From: Paenibacillus lemnae
Lineage (GTDB): Bacteria; Bacillota; Bacilli; Paenibacillales; Paenibacillaceae
Direction: 5' to 3'
Assembly (NCBI RefSeq): GCF_012933385.1
Contig: NZ_JABBPN010000012.1
Coordinates: forward strand, 62,001 to 126,000
Length of the DNA: 64,000 nucleotides
In this document: one piece after another, positions 38,073 through 46,646 of the stretch
Layout of the letters: each line of letters opens with the position of its first letter
Numbering within the stretch: position 1 is the stretch's first letter
Position numbers and translations under genes: made by a program
Notes under the pieces: model-generated
What the model was told of the DNA's origin: nothing
The model's database searches: none
The model's input: the letters and a program-made list of their open reading frames with translations, nothing else

Positions 38073-38456
38073 TTAAATTGCGTTATTCAGTGGGGAGGAA
38101 CTGGAACGGCTCACAAAAAGAGAGGTGAACTTAATAGGGAACAGGCATTGAAGTTTTAGCTGCAGCAAGAAAATGGGTCGATATGAAAATCGGGGCTTTG
38201 GAACAAACAGTATAGCCGCCGCAGCTGTAAATAATATGAGTATCACAGATTTAATCGTTGAAAAAAGCTTGGAAGTGGAGTGTGATTTTTTCAGAAAAGC
38301 TGCTGCTTTTACATGTTTGGTAGATTCAGATAAGAATCGTTCCGAACTATTCTCGTAACCGTATGGATGATCAACAGGGATGTATAGGGAAAATGCCACG
38401 ATAATGAGCATAGCAACCGTTGTTAGTTTCCGAAAAAAGTTGTAAATCAGCTTCAA
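38073..38456 (-). CDS. Unrecognised small membrane protein at the head of the kht operon
   Basis: I do not recognise this 127-residue protein. It begins MKLIYNFFRKLTTVAMLIIVAFSL, a basic N terminus followed by a first hydrophobic helix (about 10-27). After a polar stretch (about 28-60) comes a second helix (SVILILFTAAAAILFVP, about 65-82) and a Phe/Leu/Ser-rich tail. A TTG start at 38456 is supported by AAGGGGGTGG seven bases upstream; a longer ATG start at 38483 lacks this spacing. A good promoter lies just before it and khtT follows 47 bases after its stop. In Bacillus the same place is held by khtS; homology to KhtS cannot be shown here. Confidence 0.6.
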   Translation of the reverse strand: MKLIYNFFRKLTTVAMLIIVAFSLYIPVDHPYGYENSSERFLSESTKHVKAAAFLKKSHSTSKLFSTIKSVILILFTAAAAILFVPKPRFSYRPIFLLQLKLQCLFPIKFTSLFVSRSSSSPLNNAI

Positions 38457-38495
38457 CGTGGTTCCACCCCCTTCATACTGCATTTCATTTGTTTC

Positions 38496-38523
38496 ATCAT
38501 AACATAAAATGAATCGTTCTCAA
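38496..38523 (-). promoter_or_regulatory. Sigma-A promoter of the kht operon (minus strand)
   Basis: On the minus strand, TTGAGA (38523-38518) and TATGAT (38501-38496) are separated by 16 bases, with a TGn extended -10. The predicted start lies about 30 bases before the TTG start of the first gene. Confidence 0.7.
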
Positions 38524-38535
38524 AACGAGAACGAT
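38513..38535. promoter_or_regulatory. Perfect 9-bp inverted repeat over the kht operon -35 box
   Basis: ATCGTTCTC (38513-38521), a five-base spacer, GAGAACGAT (38527-38535). It overlaps the -35 element, a typical repressor position. It has no T-run of its own for this strand and the loop is AAAAC. Confidence 0.55.
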
Positions 38536-38564
38536 AAAAAAACCTGGAGCTGTCAGCTCCAGGT
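38536..38564 (-). terminator. Terminator of the 70-residue acidic protein gene
   Basis: On the minus strand ACCTGGAGCTG pairs with CAGCTCCAGGT around a minimal loop, followed by seven T residues (A-run 38536-38542 on the plus strand). Confidence 0.88.
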
Positions 38565-38569
38565 CAAGT

Positions 38570-38782
38570 TTACTTCTCGTCAGGCAAGTTACCAGGTGAT
38601 CGATCCACGTTTTCATTGCTTGGGTTATGTTTTTGCTTCAGTTTCTCATCATCTTTGTTTTCCAAAATGCCGGTCACTACATCGTCAAGCATATCCGTTG
38701 ATGCGTGATCCTGACGGTCCGGCTCAGGGATGGGATCAACTCCCGGAAAACGATCTTCATGATCTGTTTTTTTCTTATCCAT
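38570..38782 (-). CDS. Small acidic hydrophilic protein of unknown function
   Basis: A 70-residue protein with a very polar composition (Asp, Glu, Lys, Asn, Pro) and no hydrophobic core or membrane helix: MDKKKTDHEDRFPGVDPIPE, then a central DMLDDVVTGILEN helix and a polar C terminus. It probably is real: AAAGGA lies about ten bases before the ATG, the frame ends at a strong terminator on the same strand, and composition resembles the small hypothetical proteins common in Paenibacillus. Disorder is likely. No function can be assigned. Confidence 0.6.
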   Translation of the reverse strand: MDKKKTDHEDRFPGVDPIPEPDRQDHASTDMLDDVVTGILENKDDEKLKQKHNPSNENVDRSPGNLPDEK

Positions 38783-38903
38783 ATGGTCTCATTCCTTTCC
38801 TATCTAGTTTGCAGCTTCAAGTCACGGTATATGTAACGAATAAACATGAAGAGGAGCTGTGAATCAGATTATAGACAGGAGCAGAGGTGTAAAGAAACCA
38901 GGT

Positions 38904-41219
38904 TTACCCGCTAGTCTCGCGATACTTACTGCGAAACTGCCCGGGCGTCATCCCTTCAAGTTTCCGAAAAGAACGAATAAAATTCTGTGAGTTGTTGTAG
39001 GTTAACTTTTCGGCAATATCTTTGACGGGCATGTCGGTCTCTCGAAGCCATTTTTTGGACATGTTTAAACGGTATTGGGTCAGGTACTCACTAAACGACA
39101 TGTTCGTTTCCTTCTTGAAGACACTGCTCAAATAGAAATTATTGTAGTGAAGCCGGGCTGCACATTCCTCCAGCGTAATGTTCCGGTCGTATTCGCTGCG
39201 TATGATTTCAATGATCTGCTCGGACAAGTTTTGATATTGAGAGTCCTGCCGGTCACGGAATACGCATATCATCGGCCTGATAATACGGGTTTTAAACCAG
39301 ATTTCAATATCTGCACTGACATACAGCTGGAGCAGTTCTTCAACGAGAGAACTGTCTCTAATATTAACCTGATCCAGAGAAATGCCAGTTTCCTGCATAA
39401 CAATCATAAGATCATTCAACAGGCGGACGAGAGAGATTTGATATTCCTGCGGCGTTCGTTCTTTTTGGAAAACTTCAGCCATCCACTGTTTGAGCAAATC
39501 CATTGCCCGATCCTCTTCAGCCAGCTTGATGGCGTCGATCAGCTCGTTCTCAAGCTGAGCAGGGTAAAAGTAGACACGGGTATGCTTGCCAAAGTTCAAG
39601 TTGTAGTACGGAATGACGACACCAGTACCCAGGATCAGGCGGTGCTTCAGGGCTTCGAGCCCCTCATGGTAGGCTCTTGAGGCATTGTGAATATGTTTGA
39701 ATGGAAGACTGATGCCAATGCTGACGTCCAAATCCAGGAAAGAATTGGTCGTACTCTGGATTTCTTCCGACAGCTTATAAAGGTAGTCATTGAATTCCTC
39801 TGGAGTGACATCGCCCCGTCCGACAAGGGTAATCTGAGTCTGATCCAGAATGACCGATGGCAGACGCTGCTCCGTGGGAATCATTTCTTCAATAATATTA
39901 TGGATCGCAAACAGCAGGAGTTCATGATCGCCAGAATCATAGCGGGTATCTTCCAGCATATCGATCTGAAGTGTAAACACGGCCATATGATTCCAGCCAG
40001 AAATTTGTTCAGCATAGCCCAGCAGCTCTATACGTTCCACAATCTCACCGGGCGGAATTTTGCCAAGCAGCAAATTGCTGAGAAAAAAAGTGCGTATCTG
40101 CCTGCTGCTTTGATGGAGCTCGTAGCTGAGCTTTTTGTTGGACGCGAACATATCACGGATATGTTCATCGATAATTTGCAGTTCATTTTTGTTATTGGCC
40201 GTGATCTCTGGAAGGCGGTCCGCAATATTCTGAAACATATCCCGGATGGGAGAGTACATTCTGCGGCTGCCGAGCCATACAAACATGACACCGACACCGA
40301 TAATAATCAGACAGACGTAAAAGGTGAACCAGCCGATGGATCGGGAATCCTTGGTGACTGCAGATACCTCTGTAAATGAAGCGTAAATCCAGCCGTTGAA
40401 TTCGGACTTTACATAGGTTATAGATATGGGTTCATTATCGATCTGGGTTTCAAACTGTCCGCTTCTCGCTTGAAAGCGATCCAAATCGCCGAGATTTACA
40501 AAACCGGACTCTGCTAGAGGCTGTCCCAGCTTGCTGTGGTCGGGGTGGGCTACAATTCGAAATTCCGAGTCCAGGATCATCGTATCACTGGAACTGGATG
40601 CATCCTTCAGCATCGCTCCCAGACTGCAGCTGGGGATCGTCGCTATAGCGGCTCCTCTTGCCGGAGCCCCTGACAAAGGCATTTTCTTCACCAAAGCAAC
40701 TGTAAATGGACAGGCGTAGCTCGTCGTATCACTGGAACCCAGTGACTCGGTCGGGATGAGGGTCCAGCTGGACATGGCAGCACCACTCATGATGTTAAGC
40801 ATCTCTTGTTTGGAAGCGTATTCATTAAAAGAGTACATCCCCCGGTTATTTATGATCCAATTTGATTCGGGATTGGCCAGAATGACATCGGTGACTTTCG
40901 TATCCGGAGATTGCAGAAGACTCACCTCATTACGAAGCTGGTTGTACAGTTCAAAATCATAAAATGTCAGAGGGCGGTAAAGAGCATCCTGCAGCATATT
41001 GGAATTGATGACATAATTTAAAGTATAGTCTACGGTTCGCAAAACCTGCTCCATCTTGCTGTTTATTTGATTCATGATCTGAATATTCCCGTTATTGACA
41101 TGCTGCTGCACAGCCGCTGAAGACTTCAGGAAAGAGAAGAATCCAAGGGCCAGAAGAGGGAGGATGCAAATCACACAACCGAACATAATCATTTTGGTGA
41201 AAAAACTATTTGTTTGCAA
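38904..41219 (-). CDS. Membrane-anchored AraC-family regulator with extracellular sensor domain
   Basis: A one-protein sensor and transcription factor of 771 residues. A first membrane helix (about 9-31), an extracellular region of about 265 residues that resembles a dCache sensor, a second helix (about 298-320, WFTFYVCLIIIGVGVMFVW), then a cytoplasmic linker and a C-terminal AraC HTH pair (about 670-765, ITLEECAARLHYNNFYLSSVF and AEKLTYNNSQNFIRSFRKLEGMTP). No histidine kinase or receiver domain is seen. Such proteins in Paenibacillus usually sit by LplABC-type importers. The start is a TTG at 41219 with AAGG at seven bases. It is divergent from a solute-binding lipoprotein, with a promoter and palindrome between. 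Confidence 0.92.
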   Translation of the reverse strand: MQTNSFFTKMIMFGCVICILPLLALGFFSFLKSSAAVQQHVNNGNIQIMNQINSKMEQVLRTVDYTLNYVINSNMLQDALYRPLTFYDFELYNQLRNEVSLLQSPDTKVTDVILANPESNWIINNRGMYSFNEYASKQEMLNIMSGAAMSSWTLIPTESLGSSDTTSYACPFTVALVKKMPLSGAPARGAAIATIPSCSLGAMLKDASSSSDTMILDSEFRIVAHPDHSKLGQPLAESGFVNLGDLDRFQARSGQFETQIDNEPISITYVKSEFNGWIYASFTEVSAVTKDSRSIGWFTFYVCLIIIGVGVMFVWLGSRRMYSPIRDMFQNIADRLPEITANNKNELQIIDEHIRDMFASNKKLSYELHQSSRQIRTFFLSNLLLGKIPPGEIVERIELLGYAEQISGWNHMAVFTLQIDMLEDTRYDSGDHELLLFAIHNIIEEMIPTEQRLPSVILDQTQITLVGRGDVTPEEFNDYLYKLSEEIQSTTNSFLDLDVSIGISLPFKHIHNASRAYHEGLEALKHRLILGTGVVIPYYNLNFGKHTRVYFYPAQLENELIDAIKLAEEDRAMDLLKQWMAEVFQKERTPQEYQISLVRLLNDLMIVMQETGISLDQVNIRDSSLVEELLQLYVSADIEIWFKTRIIRPMICVFRDRQDSQYQNLSEQIIEIIRSEYDRNITLEECAARLHYNNFYLSSVFKKETNMSFSEYLTQYRLNMSKKWLRETDMPVKDIAEKLTYNNSQNFIRSFRKLEGMTPGQFRSKYRETSG

Positions 41220-41254
41220 ATGTACACCTTCTTCTCTGATCTGTGTGTATAATC

Positions 41255-41283
41255 ATTCTATGAGCTGAGCTCTACTTGTTCAA
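41255..41283 (-). promoter_or_regulatory. Sigma-A promoter of the membrane AraC regulator gene (minus strand)
   Basis: On the minus strand TTGAAC (41283-41278) and TAGAAT (41260-41255) are separated by 17 bases, 36 bases before the TTG start. Confidence 0.65.
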
Positions 41284-41288
41284 TAATC

Positions 41289-41302
41289 ATTTCAATTGAA
41301 AT
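41289..41302. promoter_or_regulatory. Perfect 14-bp palindrome in the regulator/binding-protein control region
   Basis: ATTTCAATTGAAAT is self-complementary and lies just upstream of the minus-strand -35 box, between the divergent genes. It is a candidate binding site, although AraC proteins more often use direct repeats. Confidence 0.4.
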
Positions 41303-41365
41303 AATCCTGAGATAAGAATGTTTTATTAAACTGCTTAAAAAGCGTATAGATATGGGGGAACAAGA

Positions 41366-42883
41366 TTGAAGAGTACGTACCGTCTTTCTCGTATGATAAT
41401 CCTGTTTATTTTGTTTTCGCTTTCGATGGGCTGTAGTCCTGCAGCCAAAGACAGGATTGCGGACGATTCCTGGACAAGAATTTCCATGATGGCCAATCTG
41501 CATACAGCTCAGGTTCCGGCAGAGACGATCGAGCTGCTGCTGGAGGAGAAAACAAATACCCGTCTTGATATCCAATGGATTCCGGATGGAAGCTATGATG
41601 CGAAGATGTATGCTTCACTTGCCACCGGCACACTTCCGAAAGCGCTTTATTTGAAAAATGCAGCATCGTTCTCCTCTATGATTAGCGAAATACGCAGCGG
41701 TTTGTTCTGGGAGATCGGCCCTTACCTGGACTCATTTCCTAATTTGAGCCTGCTGAAGCAGGAAGTGCTTGATAATATCAGGGTAGACGGAAAGTTGTAT
41801 GCTCTGTACCAAGAGAGGGCCTTGGCCCGGCAGGGCGTGATTTATCGAAAGGATTGGGCGGATAAGCTGGGACTGGGACCTCCGGAAACACTGGAAGATC
41901 TGTATATGATGCTGAAAAAGTTTACCCTGGAAGATCCTGATGGCAACGGCAGAAACGATACCATCGGATTAACAGACAGGAGCGATCTCATATACGGTGC
42001 CTTTAAGAGTATCGCATCTTATCATGGGGTGCCTAATGAATGGGGCTTTGTGGAGGATGTCGGAACAATAAAACTGAAACCGGAATTTATGTTTCAGGAA
42101 TTTAAGGATACGCTTGATTTTTTCCGGCGTCTGCATGAAGAAGGCCTGATTAACAAGGATTTTCCGGTTACAAGCAAAGCCGACCAGCAGGAGCTGTTAA
42201 TTCAAGGGAAGGCGGGTGTATACATCGGAGCGATGGGAGACGTCGTTTCACTGGAAGCGAGGCTTCAGGAGGTAAATCCGGATGCATCCCTGGATGTGCA
42301 TAATCGTGTGAATGGTCCCAAGGGACCAAAGATTTGGGCTTCCTCAGGTTATGGAACCGTCGTTCTGTTTCCGAAGTCAGCCATTTCGACTGAAGAAGAG
42401 CTGCTGAAAATTCTGGAATTTTATGATCAGCTGATGTCCCCGGAAGCCGCGAACCTGATCTACTGGGGTTTGGAGGACACTCATTATAAGGTTGTGGATG
42501 GAAAGGCAGCAACGCTGGGAACTCATAATCAGAAGGATAAAGACGTTAAGCCTTATCAGGCGTTAATGGTTGGCGGCTTCAGCACGATACCGAATATGCT
42601 GGTCCCCTATTATAATCTGGAAGTCAAGGAGAAAGCAGAGCGCCTCATTGTGGACAATGAACAATTTCTTGTTTATGATCCCACCGTGTCACTGACTTCG
42701 GAAACCTTTAACATCAAGGGCAACCGAATCATGGAAAGCATTCACTCCGCTGTATACAAATATATTTTGGGCATGATTGACGAGGAGGGCTTTGACCGCG
42801 CTGTCGAGGTATGGCTTAAGGAAGGCGGACAGCAGATCATTCATGAATTTAATGCTTCTTATTTAAAAAAACAGGCACATTAA
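41366..42883 (+). CDS. Solute-binding lipoprotein of a sugar ABC importer (LplA/LipO type), stand-alone
   Basis: A surface lipoprotein that binds an oligosaccharide. The 505-residue protein has a signal peptide ending in the lipobox LSMGC (Cys about 23), then a two-lobe family 1 binding fold. It has DPDGNGRNDT (about 190-200), an EF-hand-like calcium loop common in this family, followed by IGLTDRSDLIYGAFK. It is clearly paralogous to the next binding protein (43103), sharing SIMANLHTA-type, DIQW and DFPVTSKADQQ-type blocks. The start is TTG 41366, with GGGGGA six bases upstream. A terminator follows, so it is transcribed separately from the permeases and is divergent from the membrane AraC regulator; it may feed that sensor as well as import. 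Confidence 0.9.
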   Translation: MKSTYRLSRMIILFILFSLSMGCSPAAKDRIADDSWTRISMMANLHTAQVPAETIELLLEEKTNTRLDIQWIPDGSYDAKMYASLATGTLPKALYLKNAASFSSMISEIRSGLFWEIGPYLDSFPNLSLLKQEVLDNIRVDGKLYALYQERALARQGVIYRKDWADKLGLGPPETLEDLYMMLKKFTLEDPDGNGRNDTIGLTDRSDLIYGAFKSIASYHGVPNEWGFVEDVGTIKLKPEFMFQEFKDTLDFFRRLHEEGLINKDFPVTSKADQQELLIQGKAGVYIGAMGDVVSLEARLQEVNPDASLDVHNRVNGPKGPKIWASSGYGTVVLFPKSAISTEEELLKILEFYDQLMSPEAANLIYWGLEDTHYKVVDGKAATLGTHNQKDKDVKPYQALMVGGFSTIPNMLVPYYNLEVKEKAERLIVDNEQFLVYDPTVSLTSETFNIKGNRIMESIHSAVYKYILGMIDEEGFDRAVEVWLKEGGQQIIHEFNASYLKKQAH

Positions 42884-42917
42884 AACCGGGATCCGCAGCA
42901 GCGGATCCCGGTTTTTT
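42882..42917 (+). terminator. Terminator after the first solute-binding lipoprotein
   Basis: ACCGGGATCCGC pairs with GCGGATCCCGGT (42885-42912) around a four-base loop, followed by six T residues. Confidence 0.94.
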
Positions 42918-43102
42918 GTCATCTGTTCCAGTATTTCTGAATACATCACAATCCTCAGATAAGATAGAGGCCGTTAAACATAGTAATACTGCGCCTTCTG
43001 GCGTCTCATCCAATCCCATGATTATGTACGTACCGGCATAAACTCGATTACGCTGAGCATGCAGTTAGCCATATCCATTAAAAAAAACGGAGGTCAGAAA
43101 TT

Positions 43103-44650
43103 ATGAAAAAAACAAAAGCCGGTTCCATACTGGCAGTTGTAACCGCATTCACGCTGCTGGCAGGCTGCGGCGGAAATGAAGCCGGAGGAACAACCGGAGG
43201 TTCAAACGGAGGTTCAGGATCAGAAAAACCGGCACAGGCTGCGGAGACGAACAAACCCACCAAAATTTCCATCATGGCAAACCTCCATACTGCTGAAGTT
43301 CCTTCTGACATGATCGAGAAAATGATTGAAGAAAAAACGAATACCGAACTTGATATCCAGTGGGTGCCGGACGGGACTTACGATGAGAAAGTAAACGCTT
43401 CTTTTGCAACAGGCACGCTGCCACAGGTAACTTATCTGAAAAATGCAGCCTCTCTGATCAACATGAGGGATGCGATCCGCAATGAGCAGTTTTGGGAAGT
43501 TGGACATCTTCTGAAAGATTATCCGAATCTGAACCGGCTGAAACCCGAAGTGCTGAAGAATACAGCGGTTGATGGTAAGATATATGCCGTTTACCGTGAG
43601 GTTCCTTTGTCCCGCCAGGGAATGATTTACCGTAAAGACTGGGCTGACAAGTTGGGCATAAAATCGCCGACTACTGTGGATGAGTTCTACGACATGCTGA
43701 AGCAGTTTAAAGAAAAGGATCCTGACGGAAATGGAAAAGATGACACGATGGGCCTGACAGACCGCAGCGATCTTGTATATGGTGCCTTTAAAACGGTCAG
43801 CTCCTGGTTCGGTACACCGAATAACTGGGGCGAACAGGACGGCAAGCTGATGCCGGAATTTATGTTCCCGGAATATATGGACACGATGAAGTTTTTTCAA
43901 AAGCTCCATAAGGAAGGTTTGATCAATCAGGACTTCCCGGTTACGAGCAAGACGGACCAGCAGAACCTGTTTACGACCGGCAAAGCCGGAGTTTACATCG
44001 GTTCCATGGCTGACGTCTCCAGTCTGGAGCCGAAGGTGCTAGAGGTAAATGCCGATGCAGTCCTTGATGTCCAGAATAAAGTGGTAAACGGTTCTGCTGA
44101 ATACGGTGTTTGGTCCGTTCCGGGTTACGGTTCGGTGACTCTGTTCCCGAAAAGCGCAATTAAAAATGAAGAAGAACTAAAAGGTGTCCTGAGCTTTATG
44201 GATCAGCTGATGAGCACGGAAATCGGGAACTTAATGTATTGGGGTGTGGAGGGACAGCATCATCAGATGGAAGAAGGAAAAGTTGTTCCGTCCACGGATA
44301 CTAAATTAACCGACCGTGAAGTGAAACCGTATCAGGCCATGCAGGTCGGCGGGCCGCTGACCATTGAAGGCTTCCTTGAGCCTAAGCATCTGTCTCCAGT
44401 AAAAGCGAAAGCAGAAGAAATGATCGTAGAAAATAATGATTATTTGATTGAAGATCCGACAGCGCCGCTGGAATCGGTCACGTTTAACCAAAAAGGGGTT
44501 CAGCTTCAGGAAATGATCAAGGACGCTACCTACAACTTTATGCTTGGAAAACTGGACGACGCAGGGTTTCAGGCAGCGGTGGATAACTGGCTGAGCAGCG
44601 GCGGACAGCAGATTATCGATGAGTATAATCAAGCGAAACAGGCTCAATAA
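43103..44650 (+). CDS. Solute-binding lipoprotein of the GH43-linked sugar ABC importer
   Basis: Binds an oligosaccharide and delivers it to the permease pair encoded next. The 515-residue protein has a signal peptide with lipobox LLAGC (Cys about 22), a Gly-rich linker, then the two-lobe binding fold. DPDGNGKDDT (about 204-214) is an EF-hand-like calcium loop. The sequence is closely similar along its length to the binding protein at 41366, so these are tandem paralogues. GGAGG before ATG 43103 is a good ribosome site. Stem-loops just after the stop separate it from the permease genes, as expected when more binding protein than permease is needed. The GH43 gene in the operon suggests a xylan- or arabinoxylan-derived ligand. 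Confidence 0.93.
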   Translation: MKKTKAGSILAVVTAFTLLAGCGGNEAGGTTGGSNGGSGSEKPAQAAETNKPTKISIMANLHTAEVPSDMIEKMIEEKTNTELDIQWVPDGTYDEKVNASFATGTLPQVTYLKNAASLINMRDAIRNEQFWEVGHLLKDYPNLNRLKPEVLKNTAVDGKIYAVYREVPLSRQGMIYRKDWADKLGIKSPTTVDEFYDMLKQFKEKDPDGNGKDDTMGLTDRSDLVYGAFKTVSSWFGTPNNWGEQDGKLMPEFMFPEYMDTMKFFQKLHKEGLINQDFPVTSKTDQQNLFTTGKAGVYIGSMADVSSLEPKVLEVNADAVLDVQNKVVNGSAEYGVWSVPGYGSVTLFPKSAIKNEEELKGVLSFMDQLMSTEIGNLMYWGVEGQHHQMEEGKVVPSTDTKLTDREVKPYQAMQVGGPLTIEGFLEPKHLSPVKAKAEEMIVENNDYLIEDPTAPLESVTFNQKGVQLQEMIKDATYNFMLGKLDDAGFQAAVDNWLSSGGQQIIDEYNQAKQAQ

Positions 44651-44652
44651 CA

Positions 44653-44731
44653 GCATGGTGTTCCATGCCCGTTCCGGGAGGGAGCTACAGGCAAGAAGGG
44701 CTGCTATGAGAGCAGCTCTTCTGTCTTCCCG
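44653..44731 (+). other. Intercistronic stem-loops between binding-protein and permease genes
   Basis: A first hairpin pairs GCATGG with CCATGC (44653-44668). A second pairs AGAAGGGCTGCT (44694-44705) with AGCAGCTCTTCT (44711-44722), and an outer CCGGGA/TCCCGG arm encloses it. No T-run follows, so RNA processing or stability is more likely than full termination. Confidence 0.65.
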
Positions 44732-44757
44732 GGTATTGTCAGAAAGGAAGTGTGGAT

Positions 44758-45720
44758 ATGAGTGAAACCGTAATAAAGGCTGCGCCGAATCCTGAAACGA
44801 AAAAAAAATCCCAGGAATCAGGGCTCCTCAAAAGAATGATTAAAAACCGGTCGATCTATTTCATGATCCTGCCGGGTCTGCTCTATTTTGTGATTTTCAA
44901 GTACATCCCGATGTCCGGTCTCGTCATTGCTTTCCAAAACTATCAGCCTTACCTCGGTATCATGGGCAGTCCTTGGGTAGGACTGGAGCATTTTCAACGA
45001 TTGTTTTCCGAACCGCTGTTTTTCAACATACTCAGCAATACGCTGATCCTGTTCTTTATAAACCTTCTTTTTTACTTCCCTGTTCCTATTATTCTTGCAC
45101 TGATGTTGAATGAAGTCCGAATCAATTTCTTCAAAAGATTTGTTCAAACCCTGGTTTATGTTCCGCATTTTATGTCATGGGTTATTATCGTCTCCATTAC
45201 ATTCGTGATGTTATCCATGGACCGCGGTATCATTAATGAACTGTTTGTTATGATGGGCTTTGAGAAAATCAATTTTCTGATGAGTACGGAATGGTTTCGT
45301 CCCATGTATGTGCTTCAAGTCATCTGGCGGGAAGCGGGATGGGGTACCATTATATACCTTGCTGCCATGGCAGCCATCGATCCCGGTCTGTATGAAGCCT
45401 CACGGATTGACGGTGCAAGCCGGATGCGGCAGATCTGGCATATTACGCTTCCATCCATCCGCAGTGTCATTGTGGTACTGCTGATATTGAAGATCGGAGA
45501 TGTGCTGGAGCTTGGATTCGAACATATTTATCTTCTGCTCAATTCCATGAACCGGGAAGTGGCGGAGATTTTCGATACGTATGTCTACACAGCAGGGCTG
45601 AAGCAGGGACAATTCAGTTTCAGTACGGCTGTAGGATTTTTCAAATCGGTAATTGGTCTCATTCTTGTCATGCTCGCCAACTGGTTATCTAAAAAGGCCG
45701 GAGAAGAGGGTATTTATTAA
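44758..45720 (+). CDS. ABC sugar permease, LplB type (first of pair)
   Basis: One of two membrane subunits of an oligosaccharide importer. The 320-residue protein has a charged N terminus and six membrane helices (first about 32-52, with YFMILPGLLYFVIFKYIPM). The EAA loop that contacts the ATPase reads YEASRIDGASRMRQIWHITLP (seen as DGASRMRQIWHITLP). ATG 44758 is chosen because AAAGGAAG is eight bases away; the GTG at 44752 is too close to it. It sits between the binding protein and the second permease, and no ATPase gene is present; the shared MsmX-type ATPase is expected elsewhere. Confidence 0.94.
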   Translation: MSETVIKAAPNPETKKKSQESGLLKRMIKNRSIYFMILPGLLYFVIFKYIPMSGLVIAFQNYQPYLGIMGSPWVGLEHFQRLFSEPLFFNILSNTLILFFINLLFYFPVPIILALMLNEVRINFFKRFVQTLVYVPHFMSWVIIVSITFVMLSMDRGIINELFVMMGFEKINFLMSTEWFRPMYVLQVIWREAGWGTIIYLAAMAAIDPGLYEASRIDGASRMRQIWHITLPSIRSVIVVLLILKIGDVLELGFEHIYLLLNSMNREVAEIFDTYVYTAGLKQGQFSFSTAVGFFKSVIGLILVMLANWLSKKAGEEGIY

Positions 45721-45744
45721 TCATTAGAAAGGTGGAGCAAGTAT

Positions 45745-46623
45745 ATGGTACAAGATAGAACGCTCTCCAGCCGATTATTCGATATAGTAAACAGCACGCT
45801 GCTGATCATCATTGCTCTCGTGACCATTCTTCCCTTCCTGCATGTTATTGCCGGGTCTTTTACGACTGTCACAGAGCTTGCCCAAAAGCAGTTTGTGCTG
45901 TTTCCGACCGTATGGTCGCTGGATGCGTACAAATATATATTTTCGACCAACACGATATTTAAAGCGCTCGGTGTCTCGATTGGCGTCACCTTCTTTGGAA
46001 CATTGTTCAGCATGGTCGTTACGGCTTTGATGGCGTACGGACTTTCACGTAAGGATCTGGATGGACGAAATCTGATTATGTTTGCCGTCGTTTTTACCAT
46101 GCTGTTCAGCGGTGGAATGATTCCGACTTTCCTGGTTGTGAAGTCGATGGGATTGATTGACAGTTATGGAGCATTAATCATTCCTTCCGCGATCAATGCC
46201 TTTAATCTTATTATTATGCGGAACTTTTTTCAAAACCTTCCAGAGGGGCTTGAGGAGTCTGCGAAGATCGACGGAGCCGGAGATTGGAAAATCTTATTCC
46301 GTATTGTGATTCCGCTGTCTATGCCGGCGATTGCGACGATTTCATTGTTCTATGCCGTGACTTATTGGAATACGTATATGCAGGCTATCCTGTATATGAA
46401 TGATGCAGATAAATGGCCGATTCAAGTCATTCTACGGCAAATTGTCATTCTCGCCAGCGGGCTTGCAGCAGATACATCGGGCATGGAAGACTTTGTACGT
46501 CCGCCGGAGCAGACGGTAAAAATGGCGGTTATTGTCGTTGCGACACTGCCAATTCTTTGTGTGTATCCGTTCCTGCAAAAGCATTTTGCTAAGGGAGCAC
46601 TGCTGGGGTCTATTAAAGGCTGA
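45745..46623 (+). CDS. ABC sugar permease, LplC type (second of pair)
   Basis: The second membrane subunit of the importer, 292 residues with six helices. VFTMLFSGGMIPTFLVVKSMGL and the EAA loop EESAKIDGAGDWKILFRIVIPLS (core DGAGDWKILFRIVIPLS) place it in the CUT1 LplC/YtcP group. AAAGGTGGAG gives a strong ribosome site, and it begins 24 bases after the LplB stop. GH43 follows after 23 bases, so one transcript probably covers both. The C terminus YPFLQKHFAKGALLGSIKG is typical of this group. Confidence 0.94.
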   Translation: MVQDRTLSSRLFDIVNSTLLIIIALVTILPFLHVIAGSFTTVTELAQKQFVLFPTVWSLDAYKYIFSTNTIFKALGVSIGVTFFGTLFSMVVTALMAYGLSRKDLDGRNLIMFAVVFTMLFSGGMIPTFLVVKSMGLIDSYGALIIPSAINAFNLIIMRNFFQNLPEGLEESAKIDGAGDWKILFRIVIPLSMPAIATISLFYAVTYWNTYMQAILYMNDADKWPIQVILRQIVILASGLAADTSGMEDFVRPPEQTVKMAVIVVATLPILCVYPFLQKHFAKGALLGSIKG

Positions 46624-46646
46624 GGTTTGATGAAAGGGGGATGCAA

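Noticed and set aside
38173-38358. Plus-strand ORF of 61 codons inside the head gene of the kht operon
   Set aside because: It has no ribosome site and lies opposite a minus-strand gene that has a promoter and ribosome site; a shadow frame.
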